DNA of 64,000 bases from Deltaproteobacteria bacterium (GTDB lineage Bacteria > Myxococcota_A > UBA9042 > PHBI01), in contig JACKFA010000003.1 in the NCBI GenBank assembly GCA_020632715.1, positions 248,001-312,000 on the forward strand, given 5' to 3'. Made by a program: the position numbers and the translations under genes. Below the pieces are notes generated by a model. It worked only from the letters and a program-made list of their open reading frames with translations, had not been told where the DNA came from and made no database searches. Every line of letters begins with the position of its first letter. Within the stretch, counting starts at the first letter, position 1. Of the stretch, positions 54,395 to 61,790 are shown in pieces.

Positions 54395-55401
54395 CGCGAC
54401 CTCTTTGGATACTTCTGGCTGTATCGTTATCGATACAGTGCTGGTGCGCTGACGCGGACGCCCCGGGCGGCGTGGCGGACGCGAGCGCCGACACGCTGAT
54501 CACCACGCCGGACGCGGCCTCGGCGACGGACGCGACCGCGGACACGGTCACGGACACGGCCCCGGACACGGTCCCGGCCCCGGACACGGTCACGGTCACG
54601 GACACGGTCACGGCCCCGGACACGGCCGCGGACACGGACACGGACACGGACACGGACGCCACGGACACCCTCACGGCCGCCGACACGACCACGGCCGCCG
54701 ATACGTTCACTCCCGCGGCCGCGGCGTCGTGCCCGGTGGCGGACCTGATCGCGCGCTACCCGGGCGACTTCCCGCCCGATCCGTTCGGCGCCTGGCCCGC
54801 CGCGACCGCCTGCGTCGCGTCGAGGCACGACGTCGCCATCGTCCTCGGCTGCCCCTCGAACGAGGACGGGAGCCCCTCGGCCTGCCAGACCGCGCGCGCG
54901 ACCATCGCCAAGCGCCTCTACAACGCCGGCCTCGCAGATCGGTTCATCGTCTCGGGGGCCGCCGTCCACAACGCGCACGTCGAGGCGGACGCCCTCGCGG
55001 CGCTCCTCGTCGCCTTCGGGGTGCCGGACGACGCCGTCGTCCGCGAGCCGCTCGCCGAGCACACCGACGAGAACCTCTACTACAGCACGCTCCTCATGGC
55101 CGAGCGCGGCTGGCGCTCCGCCTGGGTCGTGTCGGACGACCCTGGGCACCTCCTCTACAGCGCCCTCTGCGACGCGAACTGCTGCGTTCGGCTCGGCCGC
55201 CTCACGCTCTTCGGCCTCCCGCTCCCCGGCACGGACGGCGACGGCGTGCAGAAGATCGGCCACTACGCGCTCACCCCGCCCGGTGTCGCGGTCTCGGACG
55301 CGGAGTGCGCGGATCTCCAGAGCGGCCTCAAGGCCTTCGTGTGCACGAACCTGCCGACGCGCCGGGCCTGCGCCGGGCGGATCACGCTCCCAGCGCGCTG
55401 A
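54391..55401 (+). CDS. DUF218/YdcF-like domain protein with Asp-Thr linker
   Basis: 336 residues. An N-terminal signal-like segment LLAVSLSIQCWC is followed by a low-complexity Asp/Thr/Pro linker (about residues 25-110) and a DUF218/YdcF (SanA-like) domain: VAIVLGCPSNEDGS, DRFIVSGAAVHN, HTDENLYY and SAWVVSDDPGHL. The domain is a Rossmann-like membrane-associated enzyme of uncertain reaction, suggested for envelope or vancomycin-related functions. The expected -1 Gly/Ala of a lipobox is missing, so lipidation is doubtful. GTG 54391 overlaps the argB stop (GTGA). The linker is coded by a GACACG-type microsatellite. Confidence 0.75.
   Translation: MTRPLWILLAVSLSIQCWCADADAPGGVADASADTLITTPDAASATDATADTVTDTAPDTVPAPDTVTVTDTVTAPDTAADTDTDTDTDATDTLTAADTTTAADTFTPAAAASCPVADLIARYPGDFPPDPFGAWPAATACVASRHDVAIVLGCPSNEDGSPSACQTARATIAKRLYNAGLADRFIVSGAAVHNAHVEADALAALLVAFGVPDDAVVREPLAEHTDENLYYSTLLMAERGWRSAWVVSDDPGHLLYSALCDANCCVRLGRLTLFGLPLPGTDGDGVQKIGHYALTPPGVAVSDAECADLQSGLKAFVCTNLPTRRACAGRITLPAR
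54539..54665 (+). repeat. GACACG-type microsatellite coding an Asp-Thr linker
   Basis: Tandem GACACG and near variants (GACACGGTC, GACACGGCC), with a pure run at 54629-54655. All steps are in multiples of 3, so slippage would change linker length without frame loss. Confidence 0.85.
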
Positions 55402-55409
55402 GCCCTGCG

Positions 55410-55901
55410 TCAGAAGTCCTCGAGCAGGTCCTCGAGGTTCCCCTCGAGCTCCTCGAGCGCCTCCTCGTCGAGATCCTCGGGGTCGGTCTCGAGCAGGGCG
55501 CCGAGGCTCTTCCAGACGTCGGTGAGCTCGGACATGTCGGGCGCTTGCTCCTTCTGCTCGGCCTCGAGGTCCGACCACAGGAACGAGAGCGCGCAGCCGA
55601 CGGACACCGCGAGGATCGCGTCGTCGCCGCCGCCGTCGGGGAGGTCGAGCTCGCCCTCGTAGGCCGCCTGCGCGTCCTTCCCGAAGCGCTTCGGATCGAG
55701 CTCGATCTCGCCGTCGAAGCCGGTCGACGCCTTCTTGGGGAGCTTCAGCTCGAGGGCCTCGGCCGCGAGCGTGAGCAGCTGCTTCACGTGGCTCGCGATC
55801 GCGTCGGTGACGTCGGAGTCGACCTCGGCCTCGTCGGCGAAGGTGCCCATGACGGCTTTCGTTCTGGAGCGGAGGAGCGCCATGGCGTCGGTGAGGTCCA
55901 T
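55410..55901 (-). CDS. Acidic protein of unknown function
   Basis: 163-residue, strongly acidic protein: an N-terminal helix MDLTDAMALLRSRTKAVMG, a central part with LTLAAEALELKLPKK and LDLPDGGGDDAI, a hydrophobic SVGCALSFLW and an Asp/Glu-rich helical end EEALEELEGNLEDLLEDF. No recognised family. ATG 55901 is assigned because homology-free sequence precedes it, but the ribosome site is weak. It converges on the YdcF-like gene with 8 bp between the stops, and diverges from the AlkB gene. Confidence 0.6.
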   Translation of the reverse strand: MDLTDAMALLRSRTKAVMGTFADEAEVDSDVTDAIASHVKQLLTLAAEALELKLPKKASTGFDGEIELDPKRFGKDAQAAYEGELDLPDGGGDDAILAVSVGCALSFLWSDLEAEQKEQAPDMSELTDVWKSLGALLETDPEDLDEEALEELEGNLEDLLEDF

Positions 55902-55986
55902 GGACGTAGATTCGGGCAGAGGCGGGTCGGCGTCAAACGCGCCGGTCGATGGCGGGGCCGACGCGAGCGAGCCCGGGGAGGCGAGG

Positions 55987-56613
55987 GTGCAGGGCGATCT
56001 CTTCGACGCGTTGGGGCGTGACGTGACGCGCGACCTCGGCGACGGCGCGTGGCTCAGGATCGTCGAGGGCTTCGTGCCGGAGGACGCCGCGACGATGGCC
56101 GCCCTCGTCGCCGAGCTCCCGCTGCGCCAGGAGACGCTCACCATCGCGCAGCAGACGTGGCCGACGCCGCGCCTCACGAGCTGGCACGGGGATCCCGGCG
56201 CCACCTATACCTACTCGCGGCGGACGTTCGAGCCGGAGGCGTGGACGCCGGGCCTCGCGGCGATCCGCGACGCCCTCGACGAGGTGGTCGGCGCGCGCTT
56301 CAACGGCTGCCTCGCGAACTACTACCGGAGCGGGGACGACTCGATGGGGGCGCACGCCGACGACGAGCCGGAGCTCGGTCCCAACGCGCCCCACGACGTG
56401 CTCATCGCGTCGGTGTCGCTCGGGGCGCGGCGACGCTTCGTGCTGCAGCGGCAGCGGGGCGCGCGCGAGCGGATCGTGCTCGAGCTCGGCGAGGGCAACC
56501 TGCTCGTGATGGGCGGCGCCACGCAGCGGGACTTCCGCCACCTCGTGCCGCGGACGAAGCGGGTGGTCGGGCCGCGCCTGAACCTGACCTTCCGGATCAT
56601 CCGCGCCCTGTAG
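55987..56613 (+). CDS. alkB: AlkB-family 2-oxoglutarate/Fe(II) dioxygenase
   Basis: 208-residue DNA/RNA dealkylase of the AlkB/ALKBH2-3 type. The iron triad is seen as HADDEP (HxD) and the distal His in RDFRHLVP; the 2-oxoglutarate Arg is in RLNLTFR. Substrate-loop residues NYYRSGDDSMGAHAD are typical. It removes N1-methyl-A and N3-methyl-C. GTG 55987 follows GGGGAGGCGAGG; longer in-frame starts at 55882 and 55900 overlap the divergent gene and lack homology. Confidence 0.9.
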   Translation: MQGDLFDALGRDVTRDLGDGAWLRIVEGFVPEDAATMAALVAELPLRQETLTIAQQTWPTPRLTSWHGDPGATYTYSRRTFEPEAWTPGLAAIRDALDEVVGARFNGCLANYYRSGDDSMGAHADDEPELGPNAPHDVLIASVSLGARRRFVLQRQRGARERIVLELGEGNLLVMGGATQRDFRHLVPRTKRVVGPRLNLTFRIIRAL

Positions 56614-56714
56614 CGAGCTCGGCCTCTCCGTGTCCCCCCGCTGGCCCGGCGGATGCTCCCGGGGCATCATGCCGGTCGAGACGTGGGTACGGGGCGAGGC
56701 CGGGAGGGGCGCGG

Positions 56715-57431
56715 ATGCAGCGAGACGAGGTGCCGATCGCCGAGTGCGACGAGCGATGGGACGCGATGGCCGGAGATGAGGCGACGCGCTCCTGCGCCCG
56801 ATGCGTGCGGAGGGTCCACAACCTGTCGGCGCTGTCCGAGCCGGAGGCGCGGGCCTTCGTCGCGCGGGCCCTCGCGATGCCCGAGGCGATCCGCCCGTGC
56901 GTGACGTTGCGCGCCCGCGCCGGTCTCGTGGAGTTCGCTCCGGCGCCGGCGCCGCCAGCGCCCTGGCGCCGATGGGCGGCGGCCGGCGTGACGGCCGTAG
57001 GCCTCTCGCTCGGCGCGGGGGCCTGCGCGCCCGACGAGGGGGGCCCGAGCCCCGTCGCCGAGGTGGCCGCGCCGGCGCAGCTCGCGGTCCGGGTGAGGCC
57101 GGAGACAGCGCGCGTCGAGGTGGATGGGGTGCTCGTCGAGGGCGGCGTCGCCGGGCCCTTCGCGCCCGGCTCGCGCCATCGGGTCGAGGTCTCGGCGCCG
57201 TGGTTTCGTCCCGAGGTGCGCGAGGTGACCCTCGAGGGAGGCCTCGTGACGACGCTGTCGATCGTCCTCGACGTGGCGCCGCTGACCGAGGAACCCGCCG
57301 ACGTCGCCACGTCGCGAGGCGGCGCCGACGACGTGGCGGTGCCGGTCGGGAAGCTCGTCGACCGGCCGGGGAGGTTCCCTGCCGAGACGCGTTCGAACCC
57401 GTACGCGGGCGGCAAGGGCCACCCCTACTGA
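56715..57431 (+). CDS. Membrane-anchored protein with N-terminal Cys module and PEGA-like domain
   Basis: 238 residues. The N-terminus has the pattern C-x3-W-x2-M-x7-RSCARC-x4-HNLS (Cys11, then two Cys near 27-30), a zinc-ribbon-like module that I recall at the start of some envelope proteins in this phylum and in Bacteroidota. A membrane helix (about 86-104, ending ACA) and a PEGA-like beta domain (about 120-195, with VEVDGVLVEGGVAGPFAPG) follow. Function unknown; zinc or ligand binding is inference. ATG 56715 follows GGGAGGGG. A signal peptide is absent, so the Cys module would be cytoplasmic. Confidence 0.65.
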   Translation: MQRDEVPIAECDERWDAMAGDEATRSCARCVRRVHNLSALSEPEARAFVARALAMPEAIRPCVTLRARAGLVEFAPAPAPPAPWRRWAAAGVTAVGLSLGAGACAPDEGGPSPVAEVAAPAQLAVRVRPETARVEVDGVLVEGGVAGPFAPGSRHRVEVSAPWFRPEVREVTLEGGLVTTLSIVLDVAPLTEEPADVATSRGGADDVAVPVGKLVDRPGRFPAETRSNPYAGGKGHPY

Positions 57432-57836
57432 ACGAGCCGGGTCCGCGAGTCGTTCGTGACGACGTCGTCGACGTTGGCACGGATCGTGGCGATCGCGGGG
57501 CGACCGTCAACCGAAGGTTATGGCCACGATAGCTTCGCGACCGACGCGCGAGGCGCCGGTGCGCGCGGTGAGGTATCCGGTCGCCTCCGTCGGGCGGGAA
57601 GAGTTTGCTTTGACTCACCTTTCGGTCGCGGCCGAACGGCCGTTGTATTTCGTCAAGTCGTTTTCTGTACCGAACGGTATTATTTGCATGTTAGCTCGAT
57701 GGCGTCTGCGCGGGGCGTCGCCCGCTTCCTGTAACCCGTCGGTCTGCCCCACGAGAGGCGGGCCGCGATGTTCACGGTCCCGAGCGCGGTCAGCTGGCTG
57801 CGTCGCGCCGCTCGGCAGGACCGATGAGGAGAGCTG
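57432..57836 (+). other. Non-coding leader region with repeated palindromes
   Basis: 405 bp without a supported gene. It contains nested inverted repeats ATCGTGGC (57483-57490)/GCCACGAT (57523-57530) around AACCGAAGGTT (57509-57519), which may end the previous gene, and two copies of the palindrome CCGAACGG (57632-57639 and 57670-57677), 38 bp apart. The stretch 57640-57700 is unusually A/T-rich. A control region for the chemoreceptor gene is likely. Confidence 0.5.
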
Positions 57837-59423
57837 ATGGGAGGGCAAGCCTCGACTCGCCAGAGCGTCGCGCGGACGGCGGAGGAAGCACCTGGCTTTC
57901 TCGAGGCCGTCACGTCCGGCAGGCCATTCCTCCGCGTCGGTCCTGACGGTCGCGTCAGGATGGCGACGCCGCCCTTCACGCAGGCGCTCGGCATCGACGC
58001 CGCCGAGGTCGTCGGCCAGCCGATCTGGGCGCTCTCGACGCCGTCGCGCGCCGCTGACGCGGACGCTGAGCAGCGGTGGCGGGCGGCGCTCGCGACCCCG
58101 TTCGCGGACCCGGTGCTCGACGTCTACGACCGGCAGGGGCGGGTCCGTCACTGCCGCGTCGAGGTCTATCCGCTGCGGGACGCGGCCGGGAGGGTGCAGG
58201 AGACGCTCGTTCGCCTCACGGACGTGACGCAGGGGGTGAACGACCGGCGCCTCAACCTCCTCGACGCGATCTCGCGGACCCAGTGCATCATGGAGCTCGA
58301 CAAGCAGGGCGTCATCGTCAACTGCAACCAGCGCATGCTGACGACGCTCGGCTACACAGCCCACGAGCTCATCGGGAAGCCGCACAGCGCCATCCTCCCC
58401 GCCAACGAGGACCACCCGGGCCCGCTCGAGCGCATCTGGCCCGCGATCCGCGCGGGCGTGCCCCAGTGTGGCAGGGCGCGCCGGATCGGGAAGGGCGGCG
58501 CCGTCGTCTGGTTCCAGGCGACCTACAGCCCGGTGACCGACGAGCGCGGCGCGGTGAGCGGGGTCGTCAAGCACGCGACCGACATCACCGCCGAGATGGC
58601 GGCGGAGGAGGAGGCTGCCTCGCGGATCCTCGGCGCGAGCGTGTCGCTGACGCTGTCGTCGCGGCAGCTCGCGGAGATCGCGCGCGAGCTCGAGACGACC
58701 TCGTCGGCGTCGATGGAGCCGGTCGAGATCGCGGTCGGGACCTCCGCAGGGCTCGCTCGGAACGCGGCGTCGGTGGCGTCTGCCGCGGAGCAGAGCGCGG
58801 TCACCGTGCGTGAGATCGCGCGGCACGCCGTGGAGGCGGCGAACGTCGCGGTCGCTGCGGCGAAGGTCGTGGACGAGGCCGACGGCGTCGTGGCGCGCCT
58901 GAGGTCGAGCTCCGGCGCGATGGACTCGAGCATCAAGACCATCTCGGCCATCGCGAAGGAGACGAACCTCCTCGCGCTCAACGCGTCCATCGAGGCGGCG
59001 CGCGCCGGAGAGCTCGGCCGTGGCTTCTCCGTGGTCGCTGGCGAGGTCAAGACCCTGTCGCGGCAGACCTCGGAGGCGGCGACGTCCATCGCGTCGGAGA
59101 TAGCCGCCGTGCAGCGCGACGCTGACGACACCCTCACCTCGCTGCGGGAGATCGGCGAGGTGATCGACCGGGTGTGCGAGATCCAGCTCGTCATCGCCGA
59201 GGCGGTCGAGCAGCAGGTGACCACGAACGCGGACATCGTGCGTCTCGCGAGCGAGTCGGCCGCGGGCAGCGCGACCATCAAGGAGCTCGTCGACGTCTTC
59301 GCGGCGTCGGCGAAGGACACGAGCGTGACGGCTGCGGCCACGCTCAAGGCCGCGGACGACCTGGCGGCGCTCGCGAAGGAGCTGCGCGTGCTCCTCGAGA
59401 AGCGTCGCGTCGACGCGATCTGA
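57837..59423 (+). CDS. Soluble methyl-accepting chemotaxis protein with two PAS domains
   Basis: 528 residues without membrane helices: PAS 1 (about 17-130), PAS 2 (about 140-255, with IVNCNQRMLTTLGYT and VVWFQATYSPVTDERG), then a chemoreceptor signalling domain. The CheA/CheW-binding tip reads SAIAKETNLLALNASIEAAR with GRGFSVVAGEVKTLSRQT after it. So it is a cytoplasmic receptor sensing an internal signal, perhaps redox or a small ligand in PAS; no heme-binding or flavin motif is certain. No che genes are nearby. ATG 57837 follows GAGGAGAG. Confidence 0.9.
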   Translation: MGGQASTRQSVARTAEEAPGFLEAVTSGRPFLRVGPDGRVRMATPPFTQALGIDAAEVVGQPIWALSTPSRAADADAEQRWRAALATPFADPVLDVYDRQGRVRHCRVEVYPLRDAAGRVQETLVRLTDVTQGVNDRRLNLLDAISRTQCIMELDKQGVIVNCNQRMLTTLGYTAHELIGKPHSAILPANEDHPGPLERIWPAIRAGVPQCGRARRIGKGGAVVWFQATYSPVTDERGAVSGVVKHATDITAEMAAEEEAASRILGASVSLTLSSRQLAEIARELETTSSASMEPVEIAVGTSAGLARNAASVASAAEQSAVTVREIARHAVEAANVAVAAAKVVDEADGVVARLRSSSGAMDSSIKTISAIAKETNLLALNASIEAARAGELGRGFSVVAGEVKTLSRQTSEAATSIASEIAAVQRDADDTLTSLREIGEVIDRVCEIQLVIAEAVEQQVTTNADIVRLASESAAGSATIKELVDVFAASAKDTSVTAAATLKAADDLAALAKELRVLLEKRRVDAI

Positions 59424-59425
59424 GA

Positions 59426-59578
59426 AGGTGTTTCAGTATTCTCCCGTCGCCTGGCTTGCTCTTGTGATTTCAGGCGGTTCCGCTCGTCGGTCACGTGCCT
59501 ATGGGCACGCTCCCTCCTCACGTAACCACCTGGAATCACGACGCGTCGCCGGGCTCGGTCCGAATACTGAAACACCTT
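59426..59578. mobile_element. MITE-like palindromic element with 17-bp inverted ends
   Basis: Ends are AAGGTGTTTCAGTATTC (59426-59442) and its exact complement (59562-59578). They are flanked by the direct repeat CTGAG (59421-59425 and 59579-59583), like a 5-bp target duplication. The interior is an imperfect palindrome: GTGATTTCAGGCGGTTCCG on one side against GTGATTCCAGGTGGTTACG on the other, with CGTGCC-TATG-GGCACG near the centre. It codes for no transposase. It sits at the chemoreceptor stop codon, leaving the protein intact. The rest of the gap to 59754 shows no gene. Confidence 0.7.
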
Positions 59579-59754
59579 CTGAGCGGACGTCGCGCGCGGC
59601 GATCGCGCGACGAGCGCGCGGCGGTCAGCGTCGCGGGCGCTCGGGAGGCGACCGCGCGGCGATCTGACGGCGTTCCTGTAACCGCCGCGACCGGCAGGGC
59701 TTCAGGAGCGTCGAGAGCGAGCCGACATCGGTGCTCCAGCCTGTGGAGGTGTTC

Positions 59755-60573
59755 ATGGATCGTCAGCCCGATCCGTTGGAGCTGTGGTGTGCTCAGCACG
59801 CCGTGCTCGTCTCGCTCTGTCCGACGCTCAGGAAGTTCCTCGTCCGCTGGTCGGCTCTGTGCGAGGAGCCGGAGTTCCGCGCGCGCTGCGTGCCTATCGC
59901 GTCGCGCGTGGCGACGGCGGCCGTCGACGAAGCGCTCGAGGCGCGGCGCTCCTACCGTATCGTCGACTGGGCGCTGCGCGGCGTCGCGAGCACCTGGTTC
60001 ACCCTCGCGGGCCTCGACGACCTGGCGACGGCGCTGCGGGAGCGGGCGCCGATCACGTGCGCGGAGGACCTCATCGGGCTCGCTGAGCTCGTCGCGGAGG
60101 CGCGCGCGTCGGTGACGGCGAGCCTGCTCGTCCACGAGCGCGGCGCCCGCTACGAGGTCGGGACCCTGACAGCCACGGTGAGCCGGGTCGGTCGGGAGAG
60201 CGGGTGGTTCGCCGCCTGGGCCGTCGGGAACATGGCGCTCGCGGACCGGCAGGACGCGAGCCGGGTCAGCGGGGTCTGGTTCGACGCGTGGTGCGCCGTC
60301 GCGGACGCCGTCCGGATCGTGTTCCTCGCGGACGCGGACGCGGACGCGATCGCGCGTGGGCTCGCGGCGTGCCAGGCGTCGGGGCTCGCGCTGCTCGACG
60401 AGGTGGCGGCCCTCCGCCGCCGTGAAGGCCCGGCGCGGGCGGCGCCGCCGACCCGGATGACGCGGATCACGCGCGCGGCGCGCCACGCGCACGTCCTGAA
60501 GGTCGCCGAGCGGGTGCACCGGGCAGCGCTCGGGAACACGGGCGGCTCGGCGGGCCTCGTTCGGCGCGCCTGA
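59755..60573 (+). CDS. Helical protein of unknown function
   Basis: 272 residues, mainly alpha-helical with many Ala, Arg and Leu: CAQHAVLVSLCPTLRKFLVRW, RSYRIVDWALRGVAST, WFAAWAVGNMALADRQ. No membrane helix, signal or recognised motif. ATG 59755 follows TGGAGG. It sits 331 bp after the chemoreceptor gene, beyond the MITE-like element, so a functional link to chemotaxis is only a guess. The C-terminal 50 residues are Arg-rich. Confidence 0.65.
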   Translation: MDRQPDPLELWCAQHAVLVSLCPTLRKFLVRWSALCEEPEFRARCVPIASRVATAAVDEALEARRSYRIVDWALRGVASTWFTLAGLDDLATALRERAPITCAEDLIGLAELVAEARASVTASLLVHERGARYEVGTLTATVSRVGRESGWFAAWAVGNMALADRQDASRVSGVWFDAWCAVADAVRIVFLADADADAIARGLAACQASGLALLDEVAALRRREGPARAAPPTRMTRITRAARHAHVLKVAERVHRAALGNTGGSAGLVRRA

Positions 60574-60639
60574 TTACGGCGCGCCGACGCCCGCCCGCGG
60601 CGGGCGGAGCGCCGGCGCGCGCCGTGACCCGAAACGAGA

Positions 60640-60669
60640 AGAGGCCGATCCGTCGCCGGACCGGCCTCT
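60640..60669. terminator. Bidirectional hairpin between the unknown gene and tRNA-Leu
   Basis: AGAGGCCG (60640-60647) and CGGCCTCT (60662-60669) form a perfect 8-bp stem, 67 bp after the plus-strand gene and 7 bp past the 3' end of the minus-strand tRNA. Confidence 0.5.
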
Positions 60670-60675
60670 CATCAG

Positions 60676-60759
60676 TGCGAAAGGGGGGACTCGAACCCCC
60701 ACACCCTTGCAGGTACTAGAACCTGAATCTAGCGCGTCTACCAGTTCCGCCACTTTCGC
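60676..60759 (-). tRNA. tRNA-Leu (CAG anticodon)
   Basis: 84-nt tRNA with a long variable arm. The acceptor stem GCGAAAG pairs with CTTTCGC; the anticodon stem CTAGA/TCTAG encloses the loop TTCAGGT, giving anticodon CAG, which reads CUG, the preferred Leu codon in such GC-rich genes. The T arm GGGGGTTCGAGTCCCCC is canonical. The 3' CCA is not encoded. Confidence 0.93.
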
Positions 60760-60852
60760 AGCTTGCGGACGGACGCCCCGTGGGACGCTCTCGTCGCGCG
60801 AGGGTTAGAACGGCGCGCGCGGCCCGTCAAGAGCCGCCGCCGCTCTCGGTGC

Positions 60853-60966
60853 CTAACGGCGGCGCGAGGCCTTCTTGGCCTCCTCGGCAGCGCGCTTCTC
60901 GCGCTCCTTCTTGGCCTTCTGGCGCTCGGCGCGGCGCATCTTCAGCGACTTGTCGCCCTTTCCCAT
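60853..60966 (-). CDS. 37-residue Lys/Arg-rich small protein
   Basis: Short gene: MGKGDKSLKMRRAERQKAKK at the start, then continuing with alternating Lys/Glu/Arg/Ala to SRRR. One long basic amphipathic helix is expected. ATG 60966 follows GAGAGGGCACGACG. The start MGKGDK is shared with ribosomal protein THX, but the rest differs, so a ribosome- or RNA-bound role is only suggestive. It is 94 bp upstream of the tRNA-Leu on the same strand. Confidence 0.6.
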   Translation of the reverse strand: MGKGDKSLKMRRAERQKAKKEREKRAAEEAKKASRRR

Positions 60967-61080
60967 CGTCGTGCCCTCTCTCGTTGGTCTCGCCCGCCAG
61001 GTCGCGAGCGGGGGCGGACTATAGTGACCTCGCCGCCACCGCGCCAGCGAAAACCGTCGTCGGCTCGCGCGCCCCGCCGC

Positions 61081-61755
61081 TCACTCGCTCAGGGCGTAGA
61101 TCTTCAGCGCGTCGAAGTACGCCTGCGTCGCCCAGTTGTTGAACCCGAAGTAGCGCCCGTCGATGGGCTTGTCGTCGGCGTAGGTCATCAGGAGCTCGCC
61201 GTCGCGGAACCAGTAGAGCGTGCCCTCGTGCTTCACGATCGCCCACTTGTAGGCGACCGACGGCTTCACCGGCGCCGCCGCCTGCGCGAGCCGGTCCTTC
61301 CCGTGCTCGTCCTTCCGCGCGATCACGTCGAGGCTGTTGTTCCAACCGCCGTTGATCACGATGTAGCCGCCCTGGTGCTCCGGCTTATCCGCCGCCACCT
61401 CGCACTTCAGATCCCCCGGGAACGACCCATCCGGGAGCGGCTCCGAGCGCGCCAGGAACTCGACCCGCCAGCTCCCCTTCGGCAGCTGCGTCATGAGCCA
61501 CGCGCCCTTGTTCTCCGGTCGCGTGGAGTGCAGCCAGCCCCCCACGATCTTCCAGTCCGGGCTCTCGACCTGCCAGCCCTCGCCGAGCTCGGCGCGCTCG
61601 AAGTCGTCCTCGAAGACGACCTTCCCGCCCGTCAGGAAGCGCTCGGGCCCCGCGGCGTCGCCGCGCGCCGGGATCGCCCGGTGCCCGCACCCACCGGCCC
61701 CCACTGCGGCCGCGACGAGCCACGCCCCCGCCGCTATCACGGCCACCCTGTGCAT
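61081..61755 (-). CDS. LamG/concanavalin-like lipoprotein
   Basis: 224-residue lipoprotein: signal AVIAAGAWLVAAAVGAGGC with the lipobox Cys near residue 23, then a beta-sandwich. FEDDFERAELGEGWQVES, WKIVGGWLHS and WATQAYFDALKIYAL match the DUF1080/LamG-like carbohydrate-binding fold (family to be confirmed). ATG 61755 is chosen since AGAAGG is 9 bp upstream; ATG 61764 abuts the same site. It lies 36 bp downstream of the PP2C-cNMP gene on the same strand. Confidence 0.75.
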   Translation of the reverse strand: MHRVAVIAAGAWLVAAAVGAGGCGHRAIPARGDAAGPERFLTGGKVVFEDDFERAELGEGWQVESPDWKIVGGWLHSTRPENKGAWLMTQLPKGSWRVEFLARSEPLPDGSFPGDLKCEVAADKPEHQGGYIVINGGWNNSLDVIARKDEHGKDRLAQAAAPVKPSVAYKWAIVKHEGTLYWFRDGELLMTYADDKPIDGRYFGFNNWATQAYFDALKIYALSE

Positions 61756-61790
61756 TGCGTTCATCCTTCTAAAGCTCCCTCGGCCCAGCC

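Noticed and set aside
55882..55902. Head-to-head starts at CCATGG for the acidic protein and AlkB
   Set aside because: The AlkB homology and the strong GGGGAGG site place its start at GTG 55987, so no overlap is needed.
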